Origin: Narthecium ossifragum | Lineage: Eukaryota > Streptophyta > Magnoliopsida > Dioscoreales > Nartheciaceae | Assembly (NCBI GenBank): GCA_963920575.1 | Contig: OY986966.1 | Coordinates: 6,329,236 to 6,393,235 of the forward strand | DNA length: 64,000 nucleotides | Direction: 5' to 3' | In this document: piece after piece, positions 1-10,215 of the stretch | Numbering within the stretch: the first letter of the stretch is position 1 | Layout: each line of letters begins with the position of its first letter | Translations under genes and position numbers: made by a program | Notes under the pieces: model-generated | Seen by the model: the letters and a program-made list of their open reading frames with translations, nothing else | Database searches by the model: none | What the model was told of the DNA's origin: nothing

Positions 1-840
1 TGCGTTTACATAAAAGGTGATGAGAAGGAATATATAATCCTATGCCTTTATGTAGATGACATGATCATTATTGGTAGCAATGATAACATCATTAAAACTA
101 CTAAGAGCATGTTGTCACGAAATTTTGATATGAAGGATTTGGGTATCGCTGATGTGATACTTGATATGAAAATTACCAAGACATCTGATGGCTACACTTT
201 ATCTCAAGATCATTATATTAAGCAAATTCTTAATATATTTGATAAAGGTAGTTATGCTGTAGCCAGGACACAGATAGATGTTAACTCACATCTAAAGAAA
301 CATCATGGCGAAGGTGTACAACAATTGGAATATTCCAGGGTCATAGGCAGTTTAATGTATATCATGAACTGTACACGACCGGATATTGCCAACTCAATAA
401 ATAAGCTGAGTAGATACACAAGCAATCCTAGTACGGATCACTGGAAGGCATTGATCAGAGTCCTTAGATATTTAAGGTACACAACAAATTATGGATTGCA
501 GTATACGAGGTATCCAACTGTGCTTGAAGGATATTCAGATGCAGAATGGCTGCGTAACTTCCTAGAAGATATTCCTATGTGGCCTAAACCTGTGCCTCCT
601 ATTAGCATTCACTGCGATAGTCAATCAGCAATAGGCAGAGCACAAAGCCATATGTATAATGGAAAGTCTAGGCATATACGTCGACGACACAATTCAGTAA
701 GGAATTTATTGTCGACAGGTGTAATTTCCATCGATTTTGTGAGATCGAAGGAAAATGTTGCAGATCCACTAACCAAAGGCCTAACTAGAGACCTAGTGGA
801 TATATCATCGAGGGGAATGGGGTTGAAGCCCTTGAAATGA
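1..840 (+). pseudogene. Ty1/copia pol fragment: end of reverse transcriptase and internally deleted RNase H
   Basis: The frame is open from the first base and ends at a stop at 838-840. It begins in the reverse transcriptase active site (LYVDDM, about 49-63) and runs through the palm/thumb region ([13 protein letters not shown], about 350-385) into RNase H. The RNase H part starts normally (EGYSDAEW) but jumps at once to LRNFLED, then to the DSQSAI block and the terminal VADPLTKGL motif. The central part of RNase H is therefore missing although the frame is kept. The two sides of the jump both resemble a (D/E)A(E/N)W motif, which suggests deletion between short matching sequences. The upstream gag, protease and integrase lie outside the window. 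Copia membership is certain; loss of RNase H activity is inferred. Confidence 0.93.
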
Positions 841-1406
841 CTATCTTTCTCAATGGCAACCCAACCTAGCTGATCTGGCAGACCCAGATTCTAGGTTCAA
901 TGGGACAACCGAATTGTGGGGGGCAGTCGCTAGATCACTATTACCCATTCCTATGATGACTGAGTGATAAACTGGCAAAGTGCAAAGGTTAAGCTTATGC
1001 TTTTAATGATCTACAAAGAATTGGGGTATGACAAGATGCTCCTAATAAGAGATCACCTATGTCGAGTGAGAAGGGGCCGCTTCTATAAGAATGATGTAAA
1101 AGGGCTAATTCTCTAAAGCACTCGAAGAATGTTACCAGGCATGTCCAGGGCCGAAATGGACACAACAAAAGAGCTTTCAATGGTATAAGAAAGGAGCTGG
1201 GTGAGCACTATTGTCTTAGTGTACATGAAAGCTGAACAGTTCAAGACATCGCGTTCACTGTTTAGCAAGTACATTCGATAGTGTTTCACTAAGGAAGGTT
1301 CAAAGCTAAAAGCTACCTCTCCTGAAGCAGCAATGTTATGTGGTACTCTCAAATGCATTAGGGATCATTTAGCATTTTGATCAGCCATTTGATTCATATG
1401 GGGGAT
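841..1406 (+). other. Copia 3' untranslated region ending in a polypurine tract
   Basis: This stretch between the pol stop and the LTR has no credible ORF. It ends in a purine-rich run (about 1397-1405, ATGGGGGA) directly before the LTR start TGTTGGA, the usual place of the plus-strand primer in copia elements. Confidence 0.75.
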
Positions 1407-2467
1407 TGTTGGATTTGAGGCCCAATGAGTTGGGCTAAACATGGGTTGAATCAAATGGGCCTTGGAAAGCCCATTAATAAAATAGCCAAAAAAAGGTGGA
1501 GAGCCCATGTGTGTAGAATAGTTTAGTCCCATATTGGAAGTGGAAGAAAACTTTCACTTGTTTATATAGAGCTTTGAGCCTTTAGGCTTTGAACACATGT
1601 GAGGACTAAAGGTGGAACACCCACACGCGCGCACCGCCGCCGCCGCCCGCCGGTCGTGCGCCGTGTGTGTCCTTTTTGCTACACACAAGAGCTGGTCGAG
1701 TCAGCTCGGATTCACTGAACCTTTTCTAATTTCGAAACGGTTTAGATGAGTTAATTGGATCTGACTCTTGGGCTACCCATAGTTAATGGGCTGAGTCAGT
1801 TACCAATTGGAATTGATCTGGTCCAACCCTTGGGCTTCTGTGCAGAATTGATTGAGTTAATTACGACTCTTGGGCTTCTGTGCAATTGATTGAGTCAGTT
1901 TCAATTCCTGGAGAATTGATTCAAATCTGACTCTTGGCTGGTCAGTTTCCAGATGACGTGGCAGTCTCCTATTGGCTGGTTTTTTTGCTGACAAGGCAGG
2001 CTTTTCATCTCCCCTATATGGCTGATCAGCTTCCTCCCTTAGCCTATAAATAGGACCCTTCCCAACCCTTTAGTGGTTAAGTTTTTCATGCATCCATTTG
2101 CACACCACTTCACTAGAGGGTCCTGAAGAGAGTACCGTACCAGCGAAGGTTCGACGGGCGATCGGAGGCCGGCTTCCTTCCATTCGCGCAGAAGATCGTT
2201 GTACCCTGGGAGTTCCTTGCCTGAAGATCCAGAAGCACCGGTGGGTGGGCAATACGAACTTAAGGGCACAGTGTGATACACTGGCCTCGATCAACCTTCG
2301 GATCTACATCGGCGTTTCTTCCTCTTAATCGGCGTTCCTCTCTCTCCTTGGAGTTCTTTCATTATATCTTGTAAGTGTTTAAGAATACGGTTTTATTTCT
2401 TGTCATTGTAAAGGATTCTTGCTACCTTAGTAAAAGCAAGATCCTAATCTCCTTATTATTTCCAACA
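1407..2467 (+). mobile_element. 3' LTR of the copia element (1061 bp)
   Basis: The LTR starts TGTTGGA (1407-1413) right after the polypurine tract and ends TCCAACA (2461-2467), a perfect 7-bp terminal inverted repeat. It contains a TATA box at 2045-2052. It interrupts a chromovirus LTR: the bases that follow (TGACGTGTGTTTCCCC) continue the sequence found uninterrupted at about 37105. The other LTR and the matching target duplication lie left of the window. Confidence 0.88.
2045..2052 (+). promoter_or_regulatory. TATA box in the copia LTR
   Basis: TATAAATA in a CCTATAAATAGGA context, about 640 bp into the LTR, the expected type of site for the LTR promoter. Confidence 0.6.
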
Positions 2468-2920
2468 TGACGTGTGTTTCCCCTAAAGATGAGTTGGAAC
2501 ATAGGACCTAACTGTTGTCTTTCCTTTTGAGTGTCGTAGCATAGAAACCTGTTGAGCTTATTGGTCACTCCTATCCGGGCTGCGTTTTGCAGGTGCAGGC
2601 GTCAGCTCTTCTTCTGTAGCATCCATTAGACATGTACTTGGTGGCGCGTCGACTTCTCGAGGAGCTTGAGGACTTGGGGTTCAGTTACTTTTTGTTGGGA
2701 TGATAAATGTATAATTTCTCTGTGTAAGAACTTTTGATATAGTTATAATATGATGTTTTGGAGTTAGTCTTGTATCATAATCTTGAATCATATTAGAGAT
2801 ATTAATTTTGACCCCAGTTTAATTATTAATTATTATATTTAAATGTGTCATATATGGATTGAATAAAATAGACACCCTCACGTCCCGTTTTGCGTGAATT
2901 TTCTGGGTCGGGGTGTGACA
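2468..2920 (+). mobile_element. 3' part of a Tekay-type chromovirus LTR, split by the copia insertion
   Basis: The sequence is closely similar to 37105-37557, the end of the chromovirus 3' LTR. It includes the block CTCACTCCTA...GCAGGTGCAGGCG and the terminus GGGTCGGGGTGTGACA. The flank beyond 2920 also matches the flank of the 37557 LTR, so this is the duplicated copy of the same insertion rather than an independent one. Confidence 0.85.
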
Positions 2921-3554
2921 TGGAGTGGATTGAGTGTTCAGAGATGATGGTGATAGGGTAATAGAGGACGATGGAGATGTGCAGGGGGTGAGTAATGGTG
3001 GTGGGGCTTAAGGTGGAGGGAAGAAAATGATGGATTTGAGGTAGCGCTCGGAGGTACGATGAGATGGCCAATGGAGGAGCACGTCCGGGGTAAATGGTGG
3101 GGGAACATGGGAGGTGGATTGGGTGCTCGGAGATGATGGGTTGAGGTGGTGTTTGGAGGTGAGGATTTGAGAAGGAGCTTAAGTGGAGGGAAGAAGATGA
3201 TGGATTTGAAGTGATGATTGGAGGTACGATGAGAAAGCCAGAGCGGAGCTCGCCCGAATATGCGGCGGCTGGCCGGCGAAGGGTGGGTGGCTGCTATGAA
3301 GTCACCCCCTCTCTCTCTCTCTTCTTTTTCTCTGGTTCTCTCTCACCCTTTTTTCTCTCAGTGAATCACTAATTGATCAAAAAAAGTCAAAATTTGGTTA
3401 AAAAAGTCAAAATTATAAATTGTCGATATCTCATGAAATGGTATGAGGTTTAAACGACGCTGTTTCACTAATTGACGAAGTGAACCTAGTAGGTGCAAAC
3501 GGCTAGGAACATCCATCCCATCGAACCTGGTCTGGGTGGGGGGAGTTCAGTTAT
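2921..3554. other. GSTL-A upstream region, no gene seen
   Basis: The first part is G-rich and repetitive, with short motifs such as GATGATGG and GGAGGGAAG recurring. The second part has a CT-rich run near 3305-3360. The stretch around 3185-3200 is the uninterrupted version of the site where the 37850-49384 copia element sits in block B. Confidence 0.6.
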
Positions 3555-3622
3555 CGTCACCGCTGACGATAGCTGACGCCGGCCAGTGCCACCTTTCAAA
3601 ATAGTTATCGTCACCGCTGACG
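3555..3622 (+). promoter_or_regulatory. as-1-like cluster of five TGACG/CGTCA boxes upstream of GSTL-A
   Basis: TGACG occurs at 3564, 3574 and 3618, and its complement CGTCA at 3555 and 3609, all within 70 bp and about 90-150 bp before the ATG. The first two TGACG boxes are 10 bp apart. TGACG pairs (as-1/ocs elements) bound by TGA-class bZIP factors are the known route of xenobiotic and salicylate induction of many plant GST genes. The same five boxes are kept in copy B. Confidence 0.6.
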
Positions 3623-3707
3623 CCGACCAGTGTCACCTTGACTATAAGGCGACCACCACCGCACGGCGATACTGGTAGCTCTGCGCCACCGGAGAACGAG
3701 ATCGATC

Positions 3708-6251
3708 ATGGCTTCTGCTCCTGCGTAAGCCCTCCAAACCATAGGAATTCTTATGCTTATGCTCGTTGTTGTAGTGATTTTTCTTGGCTTAAATGTTGTT
3801 GATTTGATTTGGTGTAGAAGTATCAAGGAACCCCTCCCACCTGTTCTTGATTCGACTTCCAACCCACCTCCCCTGTTCGATGGAACCACCAGGTAAATCG
3901 GCCTTTCCCCTTCTCAAAATCTCGTCTTTTTCATCCTTTCGTTCAGGTCCAGGGCTCGTATGCTTTGTGGATTGATTGCTTATTGTGCTTTGAATCCTTC
4001 TGGGCTGTAGGTTGTACATCTCTTACATTTGCCCTTATGCTCAGCGCACCTGGATTGCTAGGAACTATAAGGTAACTTTACGTAGATTTGAATTTGCTCC
4101 TCTGATGTTGCTTCTAGTTGAGGCATTTCGATGGTTTAAGATTAATTAAGTTCTTGGTGGTGCTTTTGGGTAATAGGGTTTGCAGGAAAAGATAAAGCTT
4201 GTCCCTATTGATCTGCAAAACAGGCCGGATTGGTACAAGGAGAAGGTTTACCCCGGGAATAAGGTATATCCATCTCATGCCCTTTCTCTATCTTTTAGTT
4301 GCAGGTGATCCTTGCGTTTATATGTTATAACCAGTGGCAACCATAATAAAATTCATATCTCATACGTACATCTTTACGGTTTGTGGAGCTTATTAATTTG
4401 ATGAGCATCGCGGTGTACAGGTACCTTCCTTGGAGCATAATAATGAGGTCAGGGGAGAGAGCTTGGATCTTGTTAAATACATTGACCAGAATTTTGAAGG
4501 CCCTGCATTGACTCCTGCTGTAAGTGAAGAGAATATATCATCTTGGCTAAAAAGTTCCTTTTATTCGACTATCTAACATGTATGCTGAAAATTTTAGGAT
4601 CCTGCAAAGCAACAATTTGCAGAGGAGTTGCTGTCTTACTCTGATACATTCAACAAAGTCATTTTCTCTGCATTGCCTGCTAAGGGTGATGTGGGTGCAG
4701 ACGTTGGTAAGTAAGGGAAAGTTGTTGACATGTGTCGGTATTCTTGCACTTGGTTAAGTGAATATGGTATTTTGGTTATTTTGCATCAGGTGCTGCCTTT
4801 GACAAATTAGAAGATGCTCTGTCAAAGTATGATGATGGACCATTTTTTCTTGGCCAGTTTAGTTTGGTAAGTACATATTTGTATTTGCTAAAAATTGCTG
4901 AGGTTTTTATCGATTTGTGACTTTTTTTAATTGTTAGAATGAACTGCAACTTTTAGGTTACCCTGTTTCCTTATGTGAAGCTGTATGACAACCCTGCTCA
5001 GTCGTAGTCTTCTAGTAATCACCTCTGCTTCTATCAGTGTTCTGTTTGATTTAACCATGTTGATCTTTGCGGTGCTTTACTTTAATCTATAACTTCCTTT
5101 ATAAAATATCTTTTGGCTTAGAAAGGCACCTTACTCCCTCATTCGGCTCCTATCAGTTTTCTGCTCTGGTCTTTTAGCTTAGATACTTTCATGTCATGCG
5201 CGAGCATTTTTATATCTGTAACAAACTTCTGAACTTTACTTGCTTAGTTGCTTATAATCAGTTTCCAGAACTTATTATTACAACCTTATTGTTCTATGTT
5301 CTGCATGATTAAAATTTTTTGCCCACCTTTTAATTCGGTTGTTTGCTGTATCCTTCTGGTCATGTTTATAGCCTGGCTGGATTCTCCAATCTGGTGACTT
5401 GCATACATGCATGATGCATGTTGATAGTAAGGTCATTCTTTGTTGCTTTAGAAGGCTTGAATCTTGGAAGTGCATGTGCTGAAATTCAGATGTTAATTGC
5501 TGTTACCATTTTTTTTGTGTATCTTTCAGATGTTAATAGCTTATGCTAACGCTTTAATGATGACTTTCAGACCTTATCAAGTTTAGGCAGCTTAATATCT
5601 CCATATTGAATTCTTTTGCTTCTTTCTTTTGGTTTAACATGTTCTTGATGACACTAAAATGTAGGTGGATATAGCATACGCTCCATTTATTGAAAGGTTT
5701 CAGACTGCCTTCTCTGAAATTAAAAAATATGACATCACTGCAGGCAGGCCGAAGCTTGCATCATGGATTGAGGTATCATCATTATTGTTCTTGCTAGTTA
5801 GATGTTTTGCTTATAACCTCCGTATGTTATGCTTTGGCCTTGATTGACATGCAAATGATTGTGTGAACATGGTGATCTATCTGCTCCGTATGTGTTCATG
5901 ATTTGAATCTTCACAGGATTAAATTTGATGCTTTTCAAGACGAATTAATGGTGATCATAGAATAAGTGACTCAGTAGAAACTTCTTTTGTGATTATGGAT
6001 TGATGTATTCTTGCTATGGTAATAAGGTCTATATACTCTGTTTTTAGGAGTTGAACAAGATAGATGCATACAAGCAAACTATATGGGATCCTCAGGAGCT
6101 ACTAGCTATCACCAAGAAGTGGCTAGGGGTATTTCTTCTCCAGTAGCTTCATTTTTTCATTTCATGAACTTCAGTAGAAAAAGAAATATATTGGCACTCA
6201 TTGTATCTGACATTTCTCATGTTCTCCCAATTTTTTTTCCAGATTGAATGA
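3708..6251 (+). CDS. GSTL: Lambda-class glutathione transferase (In2-1-like), copy A, 10 exons
   Basis: Coding exons: 3708-3724, 3818-3892, 4011-4071, 4177-4263, 4421-4519, 4598-4706, 4790-4866, 5665-5772, 6048-6128 and 6243-6251. All introns are GT-AG and together the exons encode about 240 residues, the normal length for the class. The N-terminal thioredoxin-fold domain carries YICPYAQR with Cys38 in the catalytic position; a cysteine in place of serine is the mark of Lambda GSTs, which act as glutathione-dependent oxidoreductases (deglutathionylation), probably in the cytosol since no transit peptide is evident. VPSLEHN and GESLDLVKYI match the glutathione-binding region, and the helical C-terminal domain follows (DDGPFFLGQFSLVDIAYAPF). 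No stop or frame break was found. Against copy B it has V-I-F-S for V-A-Y-S in exon 6, and W for R/K-type residues in exon 9 (QTIWDP, KKWLG), suggesting relaxed constraint. Upstream are TGACG boxes. Confidence 0.92.
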
Positions 6252-6513
6252 AGGGTTTTTGTGCCTATTCGCAAGTTAGTTTGTAAGCTCTGGCTCGTGT
6301 ATGTTCTCTCAGAACTCTTTCGCATATGCATGCACAAGTTTTTGTTAGGTTGATATGTTCATGTTTTGTGAGCATGCAAAATGTTTTGCTAATACACAGG
6401 TTCTAGGACTTGCAGTTTGACTCGAAGATGTTGGCTGGTCTCAACATCTGGCTCATGGAAGTTCTTTGCAATCATATGGAGCTCATTGAATAAGACCTTT
6501 AATGCTTGTAGTC

Positions 6514-6519
6514 AATAAA
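6514..6519 (+). terminator. Probable polyadenylation signal of GSTL-A
   Basis: AATAAA about 260 bp after the stop codon, in the context GTCAATAAAATATG. It is conserved in copy B at 52947-52952. Confidence 0.45.
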
Positions 6520-7492
6520 ATATGTGATGGTATTGGATGCCAGAACATGGTATTTGTGGTTTTAGGGCTCTTGTTCACATGGTGTCCATAGTAAACTGCA
6601 TTTAGTAAATGCTGCTTATGTACTGAAACGTACTGTAATCAAAATCATGATGTCCTGATGGCTTCTTGTGTTTGATACCTCAATGCAGAGCTATGTGAGG
6701 TTTTGCATTAAAATCTCCAGTATGGTATCTTGATTTGTTTTGCTTGGGCAAAATTGTCTGATTGGTGAAGAGGCACAGGGGAAACTTATGCTTCTTGGTA
6801 CAAGTATCAGTGCATAAAGCGCTGGTTGGATCCCCAGGTAATATGAAAAGCGTGTATTTATTAGTATTTACATGTGTTTGGTTAGAAACCAACAAAGCTT
6901 CAGTTTGGTCATTATCTATCTTCGACTGTATCTTTCCAAAACCGAACTCCATCCAAATCTTGCCCTCATATCTGAGCTAAATACCTGGTATGTAATATAT
7001 TAGCTTCTTTGGTTAACCATTATGTTGGATATAGCCTATCTCGCCAAACCCTTTAGCTCTAATGTTCAGCATGTTCTTGATGCTACATTCAGCTCTGGGC
7101 TCTTCATTTGGCTGCTACTTCACTGCTTAAGACTATTGGTCCACCATAAACGTCGCTAGGTATCTTATTGCTGAGTGTGATGTCCTCTCACAAGTTTATT
7201 TTTTCTTCGATTGTACATCTTCTCAGAATTGCTTCAAGTTACCACTTCTGCAGGATGTTACCATAATCTTTTTGGAAAATAGGTGGCCATGATCTTATTC
7301 AGAATCACAGAGTGGGCCAGCATTGTGCTTCAGCACCAGATGTGCTTAACATGACCTTTGTTCCCATTGTTTCCCTTCTGGACGGACTGCTTCTGGTTAA
7401 TAATTTAGCTTGCAGTTGCTCTATATTCGAGTGTAAGAGATAAGTCATTGCTTAATATAGTTTTGTCATTATCTTTTGAATGCTTGGCTTTC
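6520..7492. other. GSTL-A downstream region, no gene seen
   Basis: Nearly identical to the region after copy B. Short ORFs here are not maintained as coding. It probably includes decayed remains of a tandem GSTL unit, because a relic GSTL exon follows. Confidence 0.5.
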
Positions 7493-8020
7493 TTTTATGC
7501 GTATGCGAAGTTGTCTTCGTATAGTCGTACGCTTTTGTCTCCTTTGATCACTCCTCTGGTATGACTGGTCTTGGGGTAGTTTGCATTGATGATGAAGACC
7601 TTGTTTGCTGGTCTGAGAGCAGTAGCTGCAGAAGCAGTTCCGTCCTTGCTGGGGAGCTGAGCGCTATCCTTGCCGCTATAACTCGCGCCGCACAACAAGG
7701 GCTCAGACATTTACATGTTGAGAGTGACTCTACAGGCTGTGAACATGATAGAGGGAGGCATGCCTTTGGTTGAAGACTATAGGAAGCTGGTCCAAGAGGT
7801 ATGGTGGATGTGCCGCATGGTGGCCGGTTCCGAGTCTTCTATATCCCACGCGAAGAGAATATCCACGCTGACTGGCTAGCTCGCGAGGCACTCAGATTAT
7901 GGTTCGCTTTTGGCAATGTCGGAGAGCCCGAGGGGTATGTCCCGGGCCCTCTAGCTATTTCTGGTTTGTAAACACCGCTCTTAGCCATTGGGCTCAATTA
8001 ATCAAAAAAAAAAAAAAAAA
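7493..8020 (+). mobile_element. 5'-truncated LINE fragment: RNase H domain and poly(A) tail
   Basis: The sequence is absent from block B. In broken frames it encodes an RNase H-like domain of plant L1-type LINEs: GMTGLGVVCIDDEDLV, then LAGELSAILAAI, then HVESDS, and in another frame VFYIPREENIHADWLARE. It ends in a run of about 17 A (8004-8020). At least one frameshift near 7733 and in-frame stops break it. Compared with block B, a segment of about 39 bp was lost at the insertion site and no target duplication is visible. Confidence 0.85.
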
Positions 8021-8078
8021 TTGAAGAAGCTCTTTCAAAATTTGACGAGTGCCTTTTTTCCTTGGCCAATGTAGCCTG
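8021..8078 (+). pseudogene. Relic of a third GSTL exon (block A)
   Basis: The sequence TTGAAGAAGCTCTTTCAAAA and what follows matches GSTL exon 7 (FDKLEDALSKYDDGPFFLGQFSL), and it still ends at a GTAAGG donor at 8079. Its 5' part was replaced by the LINE. The fuller version is at 53931-54023. Confidence 0.7.
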
Positions 8079-8530
8079 GTAAGGACTAAAGTTATTTCAC
8101 AAAGAGAGATTAAGCGAAAGAAAACCACTTAGCTAAACCTCTGTAACTTGGTATATAGAAGGGCCAAAGTAGCCAGCCACAAAAAGATGACGACATGGAC
8201 ATGTACAGAGAAGGGCCACAACATGAAGAGCTACAAGGACATATATTTACAGAGAGGACAACCTGGTGTATACACTCAACATGGACCTGTAAAGAGAGAG
8301 GACTTAGTAACCCTATGTATACATTCATGAACAGCCACCAGAACGCCTAATAACTTAATTGGGTACTGTGCGAAGTATTTGATATTCGAGGAAGAAATAC
8401 CATTTAGGTAATATTTTCGAAGGAGGTGTAAATGGATCGGCGGGTTCACCAATCATTGATGGCTCTAGAACCGCTAAGCCCTGCGTTATATGCAATAGTA
8501 CTAGGAATTATTACCGGTAAAATATGTAAA

Positions 8531-8940
8531 AGATCGTTGGGTCATGCGAGCTCTCCATAATAATTAGGGTAATTCTAATTAATACACCATAGTTTTTTAT
8601 AAGTAAACCATCTTTCTAAGTACATCCCCATTGAATTTTAAAAATACTATGTTTTTACTGTGTAAATCATAACTTTTTTTTTCAGAATATTCCTAATTTG
8701 GATTGGGGTCAGAGCAATAGCTAATCCCCGCTGTCCTTATCAATCAACTTAACAAGAACGGTGAGGATGTAATGGGTAGATAGGTGGGTATTGAAACGAA
8801 TCGGATCTGCGGGTCGCGGATTCGATTTCAATTTTGAAACCCTCGATGGCCTTTAACCCATCTCGCCGACATCAACAATTCTCTCTCTCGTTCTCTCTCT
8901 CACTCCCCTCTCTCCCCGATCGCTGCCGGATAGAGGTCAA
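8531..8940. other. Intergenic, AT-rich then CT-rich
   Basis: No coding signal is visible. A CT-rich run at about 8880-8920 resembles a 5' leader for the fragment that follows. Confidence 0.5.
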
Positions 8941-9352
8941 ATGAAAGGGTCGGGGGGGGTCTGCGCCGCATCCTCCACCGCCCAAGCACCCGCGGCCTCC
9001 CCCTTCCCCTCCACCCACGCCACCTCATCTCTCCCCCCACCCCCCCCCCCCCCCCCCCCCTCGCGGATCTCCTCCACACCGCCTGTCGTGGCCAGCTCAC
9101 CTCCTTCTGCTGCTCCGGCTTCCACCCCTCGCGCGTCCACCGTTCCCACCCCCGTTAAGGCCACCTCGGCCGTGCAACCGACCAAGGCATGGGCTACCGC
9201 GCCACCAATGCCCGTACCAGTGAGCTCGCCCCCGACCTCCGTACCCACATTGTCTCCCACCGAGCTGCCCCCGGTCTCTTCCCCGCCCACGCCTCCCCTC
9301 CTGCCGGCACCGGCCGCTTCGCCACCCATGCCCAGTGAAGGCATCAGCGCAC
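8941..9352 (+). other. Proline/serine-rich low-complexity ORF, doubtful gene
   Basis: A 139-codon ORF rich in P, S, A and T, with a run of about 20 C at 9041-9060. The composition opens several overlapping ORFs on both strands, so the frame is weak evidence. It ends in a different frame from the epimerase fragment that follows. I recognise no domain. It could be a degenerate leader region of the fragment. Confidence 0.3.
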
Positions 9353-9430
9353 ATGGATAAGTTCTCGTAGAGCGATTTGATTGTTTCGCCTTCCATTATG
9401 CCTGCCAACTTCGCCAAGCTTGGGGAGCAG
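9338..9430 (+). pseudogene. RPE: Ribulose-phosphate 3-epimerase, first coding segment only
   Basis: The reading KASAHMDKFS-stop-SDLIVSPSIMPANFAKLGEQ matches the start of the mature plastid Calvin-cycle enzyme, which interconverts ribulose-5-phosphate and xylulose-5-phosphate. The known family continues after LGEQ with VKAVELAG. Here a GTATGG donor follows at 9431 and no later exon was found in the next kilobases. A TAG stop at 9368-9370 breaks the frame where the family has lysine. This is therefore a captured or decayed fragment. Identification rests on about 20 well-matched residues. Confidence 0.7.
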
Positions 9431-9667
9431 GTATGGCTGTGCTTTTTTTGTTTGGATGGGTATTTGGTGGTTGTGGCTTTGTTGGTGGCGATTGGATTAT
9501 GGCGCTGGGGTGTTCAGTGATTTCACAGAGGTTGTTTGGTTAAGATGACTTGTGATTCACAGCTGATGTACTAAATATGAAAAGAGGCATTTGTAATTTA
9601 TTTGCCAACATGATGCGTCTGGATTCACTCTCTTGGTCATTACAGGTTCTGTTAAGTTAATGAACAA

Positions 9668-9964
9668 ATTTTCAGATGGGCCAATGAGGGCTTAATTGTA
9701 AAGAGGCTTGATTCTGTGGAAGGCAAAATACTTACAACAATGACCAATATTGAAGAAAAGGCTGAATTCAACCTTGAAATAGTGGAGCTGGCTTTTAGTA
9801 TAAAGACTGTCATTGCTCAACTGGATTGTTTTGGCAAGACTTTTGTGAAGATCCGAAGAGCTATTCTTGTTTTATTTATTATGTACTTAGTGTTCAAATT
9901 TGTACGTAGTATAACTAGTGAAGATCTCAAGGCTTTTGTGAAGATCTCAATTGAATGTTGGTAA
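9668..9964 (+). other. ORF fragment with possible coiled coil and membrane segment
   Basis: The frame WANEGLIVKRLDSVEGKI continues to a hydrophobic stretch AILVLFIMYLVFKFV and a stop at 9962-9964. A helical segment followed by a C-terminal membrane anchor resembles the tail of plant GRF-zinc-finger-type transposon-associated proteins, but no zinc finger is present, so this is only a suggestion. An acceptor-like TTTTCAG lies at about 9670. Confidence 0.3.
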
Positions 9965-10013
9965 TCGTTGAACTGGATTGTATTTTGTACAAAAACTGTG
10001 AATGAAATAGATT

Positions 10014-10215
10014 GTAATTTGAATGTATCAACTACTAATGTCAGTGTCGCTGTTCAACTTGTATTGTGGATGGCATGGATTGGATTGTATTGTGAATGAC
10101 ATGAATTGTATTTTGAATGTATCAGCTACTAATGTCAGTGTTGCTATTCAACTCGTATCGTGGATTGTATTGTAAATGATATGGATTGGATTGTATTGTG
10201 AATGTGAATCAGATT
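10014..10215. repeat. Imperfect tandem repeat, period about 93 bp
   Basis: GAATGTATCA(A/G)CTACTAATG starts at 10021 and again at 10114. Each copy is followed by similar GGATTG/TATTGTG-rich sequence. Confidence 0.6.

Larger units (their letters stand above)
2468..8530 (+). repeat. Segmental duplication, block A
   Basis: Block A is collinear with 37105-37849 plus 49385-54480 (block B), in the same orientation. It carries the chromovirus LTR end, a G-rich flank, the GSTL gene and about 2 kb downstream including a relic exon. Differences include a roughly 150-bp segment present at about 49683-49840 but absent near 3463, a 72-bp segment at about 50702-50773 absent from the matching intron here, and a LINE insertion only in block A. 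Collinearity ends inside a copia gag scrap (TTATTACCGG...). Confidence 0.9.

Noticed and set aside
5665..5847. Separate 60-residue ORF
   Set aside because: It is exon 8 of GSTL-A reading into the next intron; the same holds at 52099-52281 in copy B.
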